Part shown: in pieces, positions 8,340 through 15,684 of the stretch
How the letters are laid out: each line of letters opens with the position of its first letter
How positions within the stretch are numbered: position 1 is the stretch's first letter
From: Lentisphaeria bacterium
GTDB taxonomy: Bacteria; Verrucomicrobiota; Lentisphaeria; Victivallales; Victivallaceae
NCBI GenBank assembly: GCA_900768505.1
Contig: CAAGED010000059.1
Coordinates: 1 to 43,141 of the forward strand
Length of the DNA: 43,141 bases
Direction of reading: 5' to 3'
Made by a program: the position numbers and the translations under genes
Notes under the pieces: model-generated
What the model was told of the DNA's origin: nothing
The model's database searches: none
The model's input: only the letters and a program-made list of their open reading frames with translations

Positions 8340-9032
8340 TTACTGCTCCAGCACTCCATCTGTCAATTTGAACACCCGGTCGGCGAAGCCGCTGATATGC
8401 TCATTATGAGTAATCATAAATATTGTGGGTCGTCCGGCGGAAGTGGTGAGATTTGCAAAAATATCCAATATCTCGTTGCCGGTTTGCAAATCAAGATTGC
8501 CGGTCGGTTCATCCGCCAGCAATAACTCCGGCTCGTTAATCAATGCCCGGGCAATGGCCGCCCGCTGCTGTTCGCCGCCGGACAATTCGCAGGGATAATG
8601 TTTGCGGCGTTGCGCCAACCCCATTTCATCCAGTAATTCAGTAGCCTTGTTTTTCAGGTCGCGATGCCCGGAAATCAGCCCCGGCAGCATTACGTTTTCC
8701 AGCAGAGTCAATTCCGGCAGCAGATGATAAGATTGAAAAACAAAACCAATCGATTGGTTGCGTAGTGAACTCAGGTTGCCGTCACCCAATTTTGCGTAAT
8801 TCCGATTGTTGTAAACAATTTCTCCAGAGGTGGGTTTTTCCAATGCGCCAATAATGTTCAACAATGTGGTCTTGCCGCTGCCGGAGGCACCCAGCAGCAT
8901 ATTCCAGCTGCCGGGCTGCAGGGTGAGGGTGATACCCTTCAGCACTTCAATTTCGCCGCGTCCAATGTGATAATTCTTAAAAATATTTTTTAATTCTACT
9001 GTTGCGCCGCTAATTTTCGGTTGAATATCCAT
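8340..9032 (-). CDS. lolD: LolD-type lipoprotein-release ABC ATPase
   Basis: LolD powers extraction of lipoproteins from the inner membrane by the LolC/E permease. The 230-residue ATPase has Walker A GASGSGKTT (48-56), Q-loop VFQSYHLLPELTLLENV, signature LSGGEQQR (150-157), Walker B LLLADEPTGNLD (170-181) and the switch His in MITHNE. The FxSYHLLPELT...NVMLP pattern and short length are typical of the LolD/MacB/FtsE group. The start was set at MDIQPKI because AGGAG lies 7 nt before it; the longer frame reads back into lolC. It begins 16 bp after the permease stop, so the two are translationally close. The downstream hydrolase-acyltransferase follows after 4 nt. Confidence 0.93.
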   Translation of the reverse strand: MDIQPKISGATVELKNIFKNYHIGRGEIEVLKGITLTLQPGSWNMLLGASGSGKTTLLNIIGALEKPTSGEIVYNNRNYAKLGDGNLSSLRNQSIGFVFQSYHLLPELTLLENVMLPGLISGHRDLKNKATELLDEMGLAQRRKHYPCELSGGEQQRAAIARALINEPELLLADEPTGNLDLQTGNEILDIFANLTTSAGRPTIFMITHNEHISGFADRVFKLTDGVLEQ

Positions 9033-9048
9033 GTTTTTTTCTCCTTGC

Positions 9049-10380
9049 TTATTCATGGCGCAACGCCTTGGCCGGATCCAGCCGAGCCGCATAAAATGCC
9101 GGAATCATGGCGCCGATTGTGCAGAGTACCACAGCTGACAAGCCGATTATGGCGATGTCCGACCAAACCATTTGTGCCGGCAATCCGTCAAAAAAGTAGA
9201 ATTCCGGTGGGAATAGCGGCCGGTTGAAGATTTTTTCGCCGAAGCGCAGGATATTGTTTCGGTATGTGATCACCAGAAAGCCGGCCGATACGCCGAACAA
9301 ACTGCCCAGAACTCCCACAAACATGCCCTGAAAAACAAAAATTCGCATAATTCCGCCGGTGGTGACACCCAAGGCCCGGAGAATACCGATTTCGCCGATT
9401 TTCTGGTAAACCTCGGTAATCAATGTGTTGGTGATGCTGAACGCCGCCACCAGTACAATAAAAATCAGCATGAAAAACATCATGCGCTTCTCGGTCTCCA
9501 AGGTGGTGAGCCAGCGTACGTTCAGTTGACGCCAGGTGACTAGCTGGTAGTAGCCGTCGAAACGATCTTTAAATGCCGCCACTTCGGAATCCATATTGTC
9601 CGGGTTCCTGAACCATGCAAAAATTTCCGTTGCACTTCCCGGCGGCAGGTTGAACACCTCCGCGCCGTCGTCCAGCGAAACAAAAATTATGGAGGAATCA
9701 AAATCATATTTGCCCATATTATAAATTCCCGCCACGGTAAATTCATTGGGCAGCATGATTTCATCCTGATTTTGCAGTTCGATACTCCCGTTGGCCGCCA
9801 CCTTAACCAAGTCGGAAAGGCGTTTGGCTGAATGTAAAAGAATTTTGTCGCCGATTTGCAACTGCTCCCGTGCCGCCATTTTTTGGCTGATTACCACGTC
9901 GCCCCGGTTTAAATCAAAACTGCCGTCAATCAGTATCGATTGGGCATCTTCCGGGTTGGCGGTAGTTTGCGCCGGGTCAATTATTTGTTTATTGGAGGAG
10001 GGAGGGGTGATTTTATAATGTTTTGCCACATCTTCCGGCGCCACGGCCAGCAACACCTTAGGGTCGAAGCGGTTTTTGATTTGCATCAACACCGGGGCGT
10101 TGATTACCGGCGCAGTGGATCCGCCCAGGTTATCAATAAAATCCACCACATCCTGATAATCAGTCATGGCGTACTGCCGGGAAATCTGGGCGTGAGACTG
10201 GGTATCCAAAATTTTTTTTTCGGTTAGGTTTATAAATCCGGTCATTACTGAAAGCACAATCACCAGCACCGCCACCCCCAGCATCACACCAATAATGGAA
10301 ATCAGCGTGATGATGGATACGGCGTTGCGCCGGGGGCGCAAATATTTCCGCGCCAGAAAAAATTCACTTCGCCAAGCCAT
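9049..10380 (-). CDS. LolC/LolE-family lipoprotein-releasing permease
   Basis: This 443-residue inner-membrane protein begins MAWRSEFFLARKYLRPRR, the LolC/E opening. The first membrane helix follows (IITLISIIGVMLGVAVLVIVLSVMTGF, within residues 20-50), then a large periplasmic domain (about 55-305) and three C-terminal helices with the FtsX-type motif EKRMMFFMLIFIVLVAAFSITNTL...EIGILRALG. It ends ARLDPAKALRHE, close to the usual family ending. Only one permease gene is linked to lolD, so the transporter may be a homodimer or use an unlinked second subunit; single-permease (LolF-like) systems are known. I cannot tell LolC from LolE, hence no symbol. secA lies 42 bp upstream, separated by a palindrome. 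Confidence 0.92.
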   Translation of the reverse strand: MAWRSEFFLARKYLRPRRNAVSIITLISIIGVMLGVAVLVIVLSVMTGFINLTEKKILDTQSHAQISRQYAMTDYQDVVDFIDNLGGSTAPVINAPVLMQIKNRFDPKVLLAVAPEDVAKHYKITPPSSNKQIIDPAQTTANPEDAQSILIDGSFDLNRGDVVISQKMAAREQLQIGDKILLHSAKRLSDLVKVAANGSIELQNQDEIMLPNEFTVAGIYNMGKYDFDSSIIFVSLDDGAEVFNLPPGSATEIFAWFRNPDNMDSEVAAFKDRFDGYYQLVTWRQLNVRWLTTLETEKRMMFFMLIFIVLVAAFSITNTLITEVYQKIGEIGILRALGVTTGGIMRIFVFQGMFVGVLGSLFGVSAGFLVITYRNNILRFGEKIFNRPLFPPEFYFFDGLPAQMVWSDIAIIGLSAVVLCTIGAMIPAFYAARLDPAKALRHE

Positions 10381-10405
10381 TTAACACTGCCTTTCTGGTA
10401 GTTAA

Positions 10406-10429
10406 GGCGTAAAAAATATTTTTTACGCC
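10406..10429. repeat. Perfect 24-bp palindrome overlapping the secA stop codon
   Basis: The half-site GGCGTAAAAAAT (10406-10417) is followed by its exact reverse complement ATTTTTTACGCC (10418-10429). The secA stop codon (10423-10425) lies inside the right half. As RNA it would form a hairpin with a GC clamp and an A/U stem, but no T-tract follows on the minus strand, so it is not a canonical terminator. It lies between secA and lolC and could stabilise the secA 3' end or limit read-through. Confidence 0.6.
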
Positions 10430-13302
10430 CCTTGCGTCTGCCGTGAGGCCTTGAGCGCCAGCGTGCCGTCCGGCGCCGTCACCAGTTCGAAGTCCGTCAA
10501 CTGCGCCCGTAATTCCTCCGGCAATGAATTGATTATGTCGGCAATGTCGTCCGGAGTCGGGAAATAATTTGCGAATAATGACTTAGTCACGCTTTGCTGC
10601 AAATTGTTCATCAACTCTTCAAAGGCTTTGAACGCCTCGTTTTTGTATTCAATCAGCGGGTCTTTCTGCGCATAAACCCGCAGGTAGATACTGCTGCGTA
10701 TTTGATCCATCCGGTAGAGATGTTCCATCCATAGCCGATCAATGGCGTCCAGCACAATGCGACGCTGCACGTTAATTAGCTGGTCGGGGGGAATATGTTT
10801 ATTTTTCTCCAGGTAGGCGGCTTCGATTTTTGCGCTGATTTGCAGACCGAGCATGTCCGGCTCGGTAAGTTTGCCGTTTTTGTTGAACCCCTCGGTGAAA
10901 TCTTCCGCCTTGAACTGCATTGGCAGAATATGATTCAGCCTCGCCGCCAATTGCTCCTTGTTAAAGGTGATACTCCCCTTGGACTCCTCGGCGGATACGG
11001 TGGATATTTCATTGCCGATAAGTTCGTCCACCAGCCCGAATAACGCATCTTCCGGAGTGTCCGAGCAGAGCGCCTGACGACGAATGCCGTAAATGACTTC
11101 CCGTTGTTTGTTCATTACATCGTCGAATTCCAGCGTCCGTTTGCGGATGGCGAAATGCTGCTGCTCCACCCGGCGCTGTGCCGTTTCGATGGAGCGGTTG
11201 AGAAATGGGTGCTGCAGCTCTTCGCCCTCTTCCAAACCGAAACGCTCAAAAATTTTGATGATCCGGTCGGAACCGAAAAGCCGCATCAGATTGTCTTCCA
11301 GCGAAACATAAAATTTTGATGACCCCGGGTCACCTTGACGGGAGCAGCGTCCACGCAACTGCCGGTCAATACGCCGGGAGTCGTGACGGGATGAGCCAAT
11401 CACATGCAACCCCAGCGCAGCCGCCTCGCCGCCAAGTTTAATATCCGTACCGCGTCCGGCCATGTTAGTGGCCACGGTTACGGCGCCGGGCTGACCAGCC
11501 TGAGCGACAATCTCCGCCTCATACTGGTGGTTCTTGGCGTTAAGAACGTTGTGGGGTATACCCTTGCGTTTGAGCATGCGGCTGAGAATTTCGGAATCCT
11601 CCACCGAAATCGTGCCCACCAATACCGGTTGAAGTTTTTCGTGCCGCCTGGCCACATCTTCCACAATGGCGTTGAATTTTTCTCGCTTGCTTTTGAAAAT
11701 TGAATCATTTTCATCCACTCGCCGGCAGGGGCGGTTGGTTGGGATGACAATTACATCCAGTTTGTAAATTTGATGGAATTCTGTAGCCTCGGTTTCGGCG
11801 GTTCCGGTCATGCCGGCGAGTTTGTCATACATGCGGAAGTAATTCTGAATGGTGATGGTGGCAAACGTTTGTGTCTCCTGTTCAATTTCCACCATCTCTT
11901 TGGCTTCCAGCGCCTGATGCAGACCGTCGCTGAACCGCCGTCCGGGCATGGCGCGGCCGGTGTGTTCATCGATAATCAGCACTTTGCCGTCCTGAACCAT
12001 GTAGTGGACGTCTCGTTCAAAGAGGCAGTAGGCTTTTAGCAACTGGGATAGGTCGTGCAAACGCTCGCTTTTCTCGGAATAATCTTTTTCGAATTCCTCC
12101 CGCTTGGCGATCCGTTCATCTTCACTCAAAGCCGGATCGTTGTCAATATCGTGAATGCCCATCAGCAAATCCGGCATAATAAAGGCTTCCGGATCATTTG
12201 GAGAGATGGCCAGACGGCCTTTTTCGGTAAGGTCGGCATCATGTTGTTTCTCATCAATTACAAAATAAAGAATCGACTGCACCTCCTGCTGCATGCCCCG
12301 GTTGGAGTCGCTGCGCACGTTCATTTCCAGTTTTTCCAGTGCCTTGAGGAAGTTTACATCCTCCAGCATGCGCATTAACTGCTTGTGGGTTGGCAGGCCG
12401 AATTTCACCTGCAGCGCCTTGGTCATTGCCTCCTCTTTCATCTCTTTTGTGGCGTTTGGGTTGTCCAATATTTCCCGAGCTTCGGAGATTAACTGCGTGC
12501 AGAGACGGTGTTGTTTTTCAAACAAATCTCGCACCAGCGGGTTGATTTCATCAAATTTGTGGGAACTGCTGGGCACCGGTCCGGAAATAATCAACGGCGT
12601 TCTGGCTTCGTCCACCAGAATGCTGTCGATTTCGTCCACGATGGCGTAAAAATAATCCCGCTGAACCAATTGTTCCTTGGTTTTGGCCATACCCATATCC
12701 CGCAGGTAGTCGAAGCCGAATTCGCTGTTAGTGCCGTAAGTGATATCGCAGGCATACTGAGCCCGGCGTTCGTTGGAGGACATGGAATTTTGCAGACATC
12801 CCACGGTCAATCCCAAATAACGGTAAACCGTTCCCATCCATTCGGAGTCGCGGCGAGCTAAATAATCGTTTACCGTCACCAGTTGGCAGTTGCGCCCGGT
12901 CAGGGCGTTGAGGTATAACGGCATGGTGGCTACCAGGGTTTTGCCTTCGCCGGTGGCCATTTCGGCAATATTGCCCCTATGCAGTGCGATACCGCCCATG
13001 ATTTGGACGTCGAATGGAATCATGTTCCACTCCATTGATTGTCCGCAAACCTCAACTTGGCGTCCGCAGAGTCGGCGGCAGGCGTTTTTTACCACAGCGA
13101 AAGCCTCACACATAATATCTTCGGTGGTTTCGCCGTTGGCCAGACGTTGTTTAAACTCGTCGGTTTTGCCTTGGAGTTGTTCCTCGGTGAGAGATTGGAG
13201 CGTCAGTTCGATTTCATTAATTTTTTTTACGATGGGCCGCATCCGCTTGACGTCGCGCTGCGACTTGGTGCCGAAAACACTCTTCAAAAATTCAGTCAGC
13301 AT
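10423..13302 (-). CDS. secA: Preprotein translocase motor SecA
   Basis: SecA is the ATPase that pushes unfolded preproteins through SecYEG. The 959-residue protein has Walker A MATGEGKT (115-122), the DEAD-type VDEIDSILVDEARTPLIISG (222-241), the helicase motif MAGRGTDIKLGG, RQLRGRCSRQGDPGSS and the helical scaffold ending near SLPEELRAQL. After residue 241, between NBD1 and the preprotein cross-linking domain, it is about 70 residues longer than E. coli SecA, with a charged helical insert; such inserts are common in Bacteroidota and PVC bacteria. The usual C-terminal zinc-binding tail (CxCxSG...CH) is missing: the protein ends ALKASRQTQGA. The start has GAGGGA 7 nt upstream. Long non-coding DNA with a 38-bp palindrome lies upstream. 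Confidence 0.98.
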   Translation of the reverse strand: MLTEFLKSVFGTKSQRDVKRMRPIVKKINEIELTLQSLTEEQLQGKTDEFKQRLANGETTEDIMCEAFAVVKNACRRLCGRQVEVCGQSMEWNMIPFDVQIMGGIALHRGNIAEMATGEGKTLVATMPLYLNALTGRNCQLVTVNDYLARRDSEWMGTVYRYLGLTVGCLQNSMSSNERRAQYACDITYGTNSEFGFDYLRDMGMAKTKEQLVQRDYFYAIVDEIDSILVDEARTPLIISGPVPSSSHKFDEINPLVRDLFEKQHRLCTQLISEAREILDNPNATKEMKEEAMTKALQVKFGLPTHKQLMRMLEDVNFLKALEKLEMNVRSDSNRGMQQEVQSILYFVIDEKQHDADLTEKGRLAISPNDPEAFIMPDLLMGIHDIDNDPALSEDERIAKREEFEKDYSEKSERLHDLSQLLKAYCLFERDVHYMVQDGKVLIIDEHTGRAMPGRRFSDGLHQALEAKEMVEIEQETQTFATITIQNYFRMYDKLAGMTGTAETEATEFHQIYKLDVIVIPTNRPCRRVDENDSIFKSKREKFNAIVEDVARRHEKLQPVLVGTISVEDSEILSRMLKRKGIPHNVLNAKNHQYEAEIVAQAGQPGAVTVATNMAGRGTDIKLGGEAAALGLHVIGSSRHDSRRIDRQLRGRCSRQGDPGSSKFYVSLEDNLMRLFGSDRIIKIFERFGLEEGEELQHPFLNRSIETAQRRVEQQHFAIRKRTLEFDDVMNKQREVIYGIRRQALCSDTPEDALFGLVDELIGNEISTVSAEESKGSITFNKEQLAARLNHILPMQFKAEDFTEGFNKNGKLTEPDMLGLQISAKIEAAYLEKNKHIPPDQLINVQRRIVLDAIDRLWMEHLYRMDQIRSSIYLRVYAQKDPLIEYKNEAFKAFEELMNNLQQSVTKSLFANYFPTPDDIADIINSLPEELRAQLTDFELVTAPDGTLALKASRQTQGA

Positions 13303-13618
13303 ATTTTATTCCCTCACAAAGTTGATTATTAACCCCAAAAATATAACTTATGCCGGTCAACGTCCCGAAAACGACACTTGCAGACCGGAGGCAAAAATTT
13401 ACTCTCAGATAAGCATTGTGCATAAGAAGTTGTAAACTGGAATGAAATTATGCAACTGAAAATACCTCTTGCCAACCCGGTTCGGAAAAGACAATTTCCG
13501 CTCCAGCCCGATCAAGGCAGTTTCCCGCCGCAAAAATCACTGTGTTTTTAGTTATACTGCAACTATCTTAAACAACAAATCAATATATAATATTTATTTT
13601 TTATTGCTAATCAAAATT

Positions 13619-13656
13619 CAGAATTTTGAATAAAAGATCTTTTATGCAAAATTCTG
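13619..13656. repeat. Near-perfect 38-bp palindrome between pyrE and secA
   Basis: The left half CAGAATTTTGAATAAAAGA (13619-13637) and the reverse complement of the right half (13638-13656) differ at one position only (GAA versus GCA), giving 18 of 19 matched pairs centred on AGATCT. It lies about 320 bp upstream of secA and 170 bp beyond pyrE. No T-tract follows on the minus strand. It may be an operator, a protein-binding site or a long RNA hairpin. The rest of 13303-13618 shows AT-rich DNA with no supported gene. Confidence 0.6.
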
Positions 13657-13689
13657 CCCTTTAAGCGCCGTTATTTGTGTTTCCGTCGT

Positions 13690-13735
13690 AAAAAAACAGC
13701 ACGCCGGGACGACAATGATTGGTTGTTCGCCCGGC
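13690..13735 (-). terminator. Rho-independent terminator after pyrE
   Basis: On the minus strand GCCGGG-CGA-CAA pairs with TTG-TCG-CCCGGC (13703-13735) with two single-base bulges. It is followed, after a 6-nt spacer, by seven Ts (complement of 13690-13696). It is about 95 bp past the pyrE stop. A second hairpin with a 9-bp stem (GGGACAAAA, 13744-13752, with TTTTGTCCC, 13770-13778) stands between it and the gene. Confidence 0.6.
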
Positions 13736-13828
13736 TTGAATCCGGGACAAAATTGATGCTTTTATTCAGTTTTGTCCCTCTTTCGGTATCATTTATGCTG
13801 ACTTACGGTCAATTCTGGCCTCAAAATG

Positions 13829-14395
13829 TTATTTTGAACCCGGCCGGTCAATCGGCATGCCCTTTTTACAGAGCGGGCAATCGCCGGGATCGTAGGTGGC
13901 CAGTTCCAACTTAATCAAACTCTTATGGGGAACGTCAAACTGAGCCAGGCCGCAGCTGCGATCCACCAGAACCCCCACTCCGACCACCTCTCCGTCGTTG
14001 GCTCGAACCAGGTCAATGGTCTCCTGAACCCGCCCGCCGCGAGTGATTACGTCTTCGGCGACAAATACCTTCTCGCCCTTGCGCAGTGAGAATCCGCGCT
14101 TGAGCACCAGTTTGCCATCTTCCTTGTCGGCGAAAATCGCCCGGCAACCGAAGGCACGCGCCATTTCCTGACCGACGATTAAACCGCCAACGGCCGGGGA
14201 TATAACGGTTTCGATTTCAACTCCGGCGAAATCATCCGCCAGTTTTCGGCAAACTTTTTCAGCTTTGTCCGGGTATTGCAACAGTAGCGCCGCTTGAAAA
14301 AACTGATTGCTGTGCAAGCCGCTGCGAAGCTGGAAATGTCCATCCAGAAGTGCTCCGGATTCCTTGAAAATTTTAATGATTTCTTCGTTGGTCAT
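13829..14395 (-). CDS. pyrE: Orotate phosphoribosyltransferase PyrE
   Basis: PyrE joins orotate to PRPP to give OMP, the fifth step of UMP synthesis. The 188-residue protein has the orotate-side loop FQLRSGLHSNQFFQ (about 21-34), VISPAVGGLIVGQEMAR, and the PRPP-binding motif VFVAEDVITRGG (110-121). The C-terminus DPGDCPLCKKGMPIDRPGSK is characteristic of one PyrE subgroup, with a CxxC pair. It is of normal length. The next step, pyrF, is present elsewhere in the window (33904). The start has GGTGA about 6 nt upstream. A hairpin with a T-tract lies only about 35 bp upstream, between pyrE and the preceding zinc-ribbon gene, which suggests regulation by attenuation. Confidence 0.97.
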   Translation of the reverse strand: MTNEEIIKIFKESGALLDGHFQLRSGLHSNQFFQAALLLQYPDKAEKVCRKLADDFAGVEIETVISPAVGGLIVGQEMARAFGCRAIFADKEDGKLVLKRGFSLRKGEKVFVAEDVITRGGRVQETIDLVRANDGEVVGVGVLVDRSCGLAQFDVPHKSLIKLELATYDPGDCPLCKKGMPIDRPGSK

Positions 14396-14429
14396 TTGTT
14401 TTCACCGTGTATTTTTTCTAACATCAAAT

Positions 14430-14461
14430 AAAAAAATCAACCGCCGCCATCGGCCACGGCT
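14430..14461 (-). terminator. Terminator or attenuator hairpin between the zinc-ribbon gene and pyrE
   Basis: Read on the minus strand, AGCCG pairs with CGGTT, then a 2x2 internal loop, then GCC-gat-GGC. The stem is followed after GA by seven Ts (complement of 14430-14436). It begins 15 bp after the zinc-ribbon stop and ends about 35 bp before the pyrE start. It is either the end of the upstream transcription unit or a pyrimidine-sensitive attenuator. Confidence 0.5.
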
Positions 14462-14476
14462 GTATTTTAAGGTCGT

Positions 14477-14872
14477 CTAACGAAACATGTTCGGGCTGGT
14501 GGGTTCCACCCAGAGATGAAAATCCACCTTGCGTCCGCCGAGTTCCAACGTAATAAGCGTATTTAATCTGGTTAGCAACAACGAGTAAGGGATTTTAACC
14601 TCACCACTGATAACGTTCACTGACACATTGCTGTTGCCCAAAATATCTTCGGCATTGCGGATTGCCTCAATCAAAACCCACATACGCTTCAATTTATCCC
14701 GCAATGAATCATCCAGTTCGTACGGGCGGTGGCATTTGGGACATATCGCTTGAAATCTGGGAGATGTCACTTCCGACAAATTGAACTTTACTACTCCATC
14801 GCAGTCGCTGTCCAGGCAATGAAAATCAATTTGTGCCTTGGCTCCCAGCTGGGCGGTTGTCTTGTTACTCAT
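14477..14872 (-). CDS. Small zinc-ribbon-like protein of unknown function
   Basis: The protein has 131 residues from the chosen start MSNKTTAQ, preceded by AGGGGAG at about 10 nt; the longer frame from 14902 has no better site. Two cysteine pairs, CLDSDC (about 19-24) and CPKC (about 44-47), are spaced like a single zinc ribbon, with RPYEL following. The second half (KLKRMWVLIEAIRNAEDILG, then YSLLLTRLNTLITLELGG, ending WVEPTSPNMFR) looks like helices plus a beta strand. I do not recognise the family. It lies between a PtsN-like gene and pyrE, and its stop codon is 15 bp before a terminator-like hairpin, so its translation could influence pyrE expression. Confidence 0.7.
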   Translation of the reverse strand: MSNKTTAQLGAKAQIDFHCLDSDCDGVVKFNLSEVTSPRFQAICPKCHRPYELDDSLRDKLKRMWVLIEAIRNAEDILGNSNVSVNVISGEVKIPYSLLLTRLNTLITLELGGRKVDFHLWVEPTSPNMFR

Positions 14873-14956
14873 AAAAATAAAACTCCCCTGTCCGGATCTC
14901 AAACTGCCACGCTGGCACCTGCTCCGGCAGGAATAACTTTCTTTTTGAATTAATAA

Positions 14957-15418
14957 TTACTGTTCGTTGGCTCCGAGCAACTCCAAAATTTTGCTGCTGT
15001 TGTTCATGTTGGCGATAATAGAGTCAATCATGCCCACTTCCCGCATCCGGCGTGAAACGCTGCCCAGCAATTTCAGGTAGGCCTCCTGATCAGCATCCGG
15101 CGCCGCGATGAAAACGATTACCTGTACCGGCTTTTCGTCCTGCCCCAGATAATCGGCAATCGGTGTTTCGGCTACGCCGACCAGAATTACCGGGTAGGGG
15201 ATGTTGTTGACTCGAATATGCGGCATGCCCAGCCCCAGCCCGACGCCAGTGGTCATCATGCGTTCGCGCTTCCAGGTCAAACGTGAAATCAAATCTCGGT
15301 CCAGCTTGGAAATATCCGCCGCCCGATCAATGAGTTCATCCATGACGCTGAGCTTATTGTTGCCTCGCAACAATACAACTGATTCTTTAGTGAGATACTT
15401 GCCGAACAATTCTTTCAT
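14957..15418 (-). CDS. PtsN-like PTS EIIA domain protein (fructose/nitrogen type)
   Basis: From MKELFGKYL, chosen because GGAGG lies 5-6 nt upstream, the protein has 153 residues, the size of a single EIIA type-2 domain. The phosphorylatable histidine is His67 in GVGLGLGMPHIRV, matching the family motif GxGxxxPH. Other conserved parts are KLSVMDELIDRA, VQVIVFIAAPDADQEAYLKLLGSVSRRM and the final helix SSKILELL. EIIA-Ntr proteins receive phosphate from PtsP/PtsO and act as regulators rather than sugar carriers. No HPr, EI or EIIBC gene is present here, which favours a regulatory role, but its partners are unknown. A -10-like TATAAT (complement of 15442-15447) lies about 25 bp upstream; the -35 is weak. 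Confidence 0.85.
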   Translation of the reverse strand: MKELFGKYLTKESVVLLRGNNKLSVMDELIDRAADISKLDRDLISRLTWKRERMMTTGVGLGLGMPHIRVNNIPYPVILVGVAETPIADYLGQDEKPVQVIVFIAAPDADQEAYLKLLGSVSRRMREVGMIDSIIANMNNSSKILELLGANEQ

Positions 15419-15628
15419 TATATCCTCCGCAATGGATACCAATTATAAAATGAAACCTTAAATAAAACGTACACTTATAAAATGGACACCCCATATTAAA
15501 AAATGGACGACCCTGCAAACGGGCGATTCCTCCATTTGGAATTTCCCCGGATTCCGTCCAGTACTGCATTTACCATATTATTTTAATATAAAATATTTTT
15601 TTTTCAATCTTAAATGCGATATTTTTTG

Positions 15629-15668
15629 CGGATTAATGACAAAAAAATCATTTTTAGCCATTAATCCG
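15629..15668. repeat. Inverted repeat just downstream of htpG
   Basis: CGGATTAATG (15629-15638) and CATTAATCCG (15659-15668) form an exact 10-bp stem with a 20-nt loop rich in A and T, beginning 16 bp after the htpG stop. No T-tract follows on the minus strand (CAAAAAA instead), though T5 follows on the plus strand. It is probably a 3'-end hairpin of the htpG message. Confidence 0.5.
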
Positions 15669-15684
15669 TCTTTTTAGATGCTTT

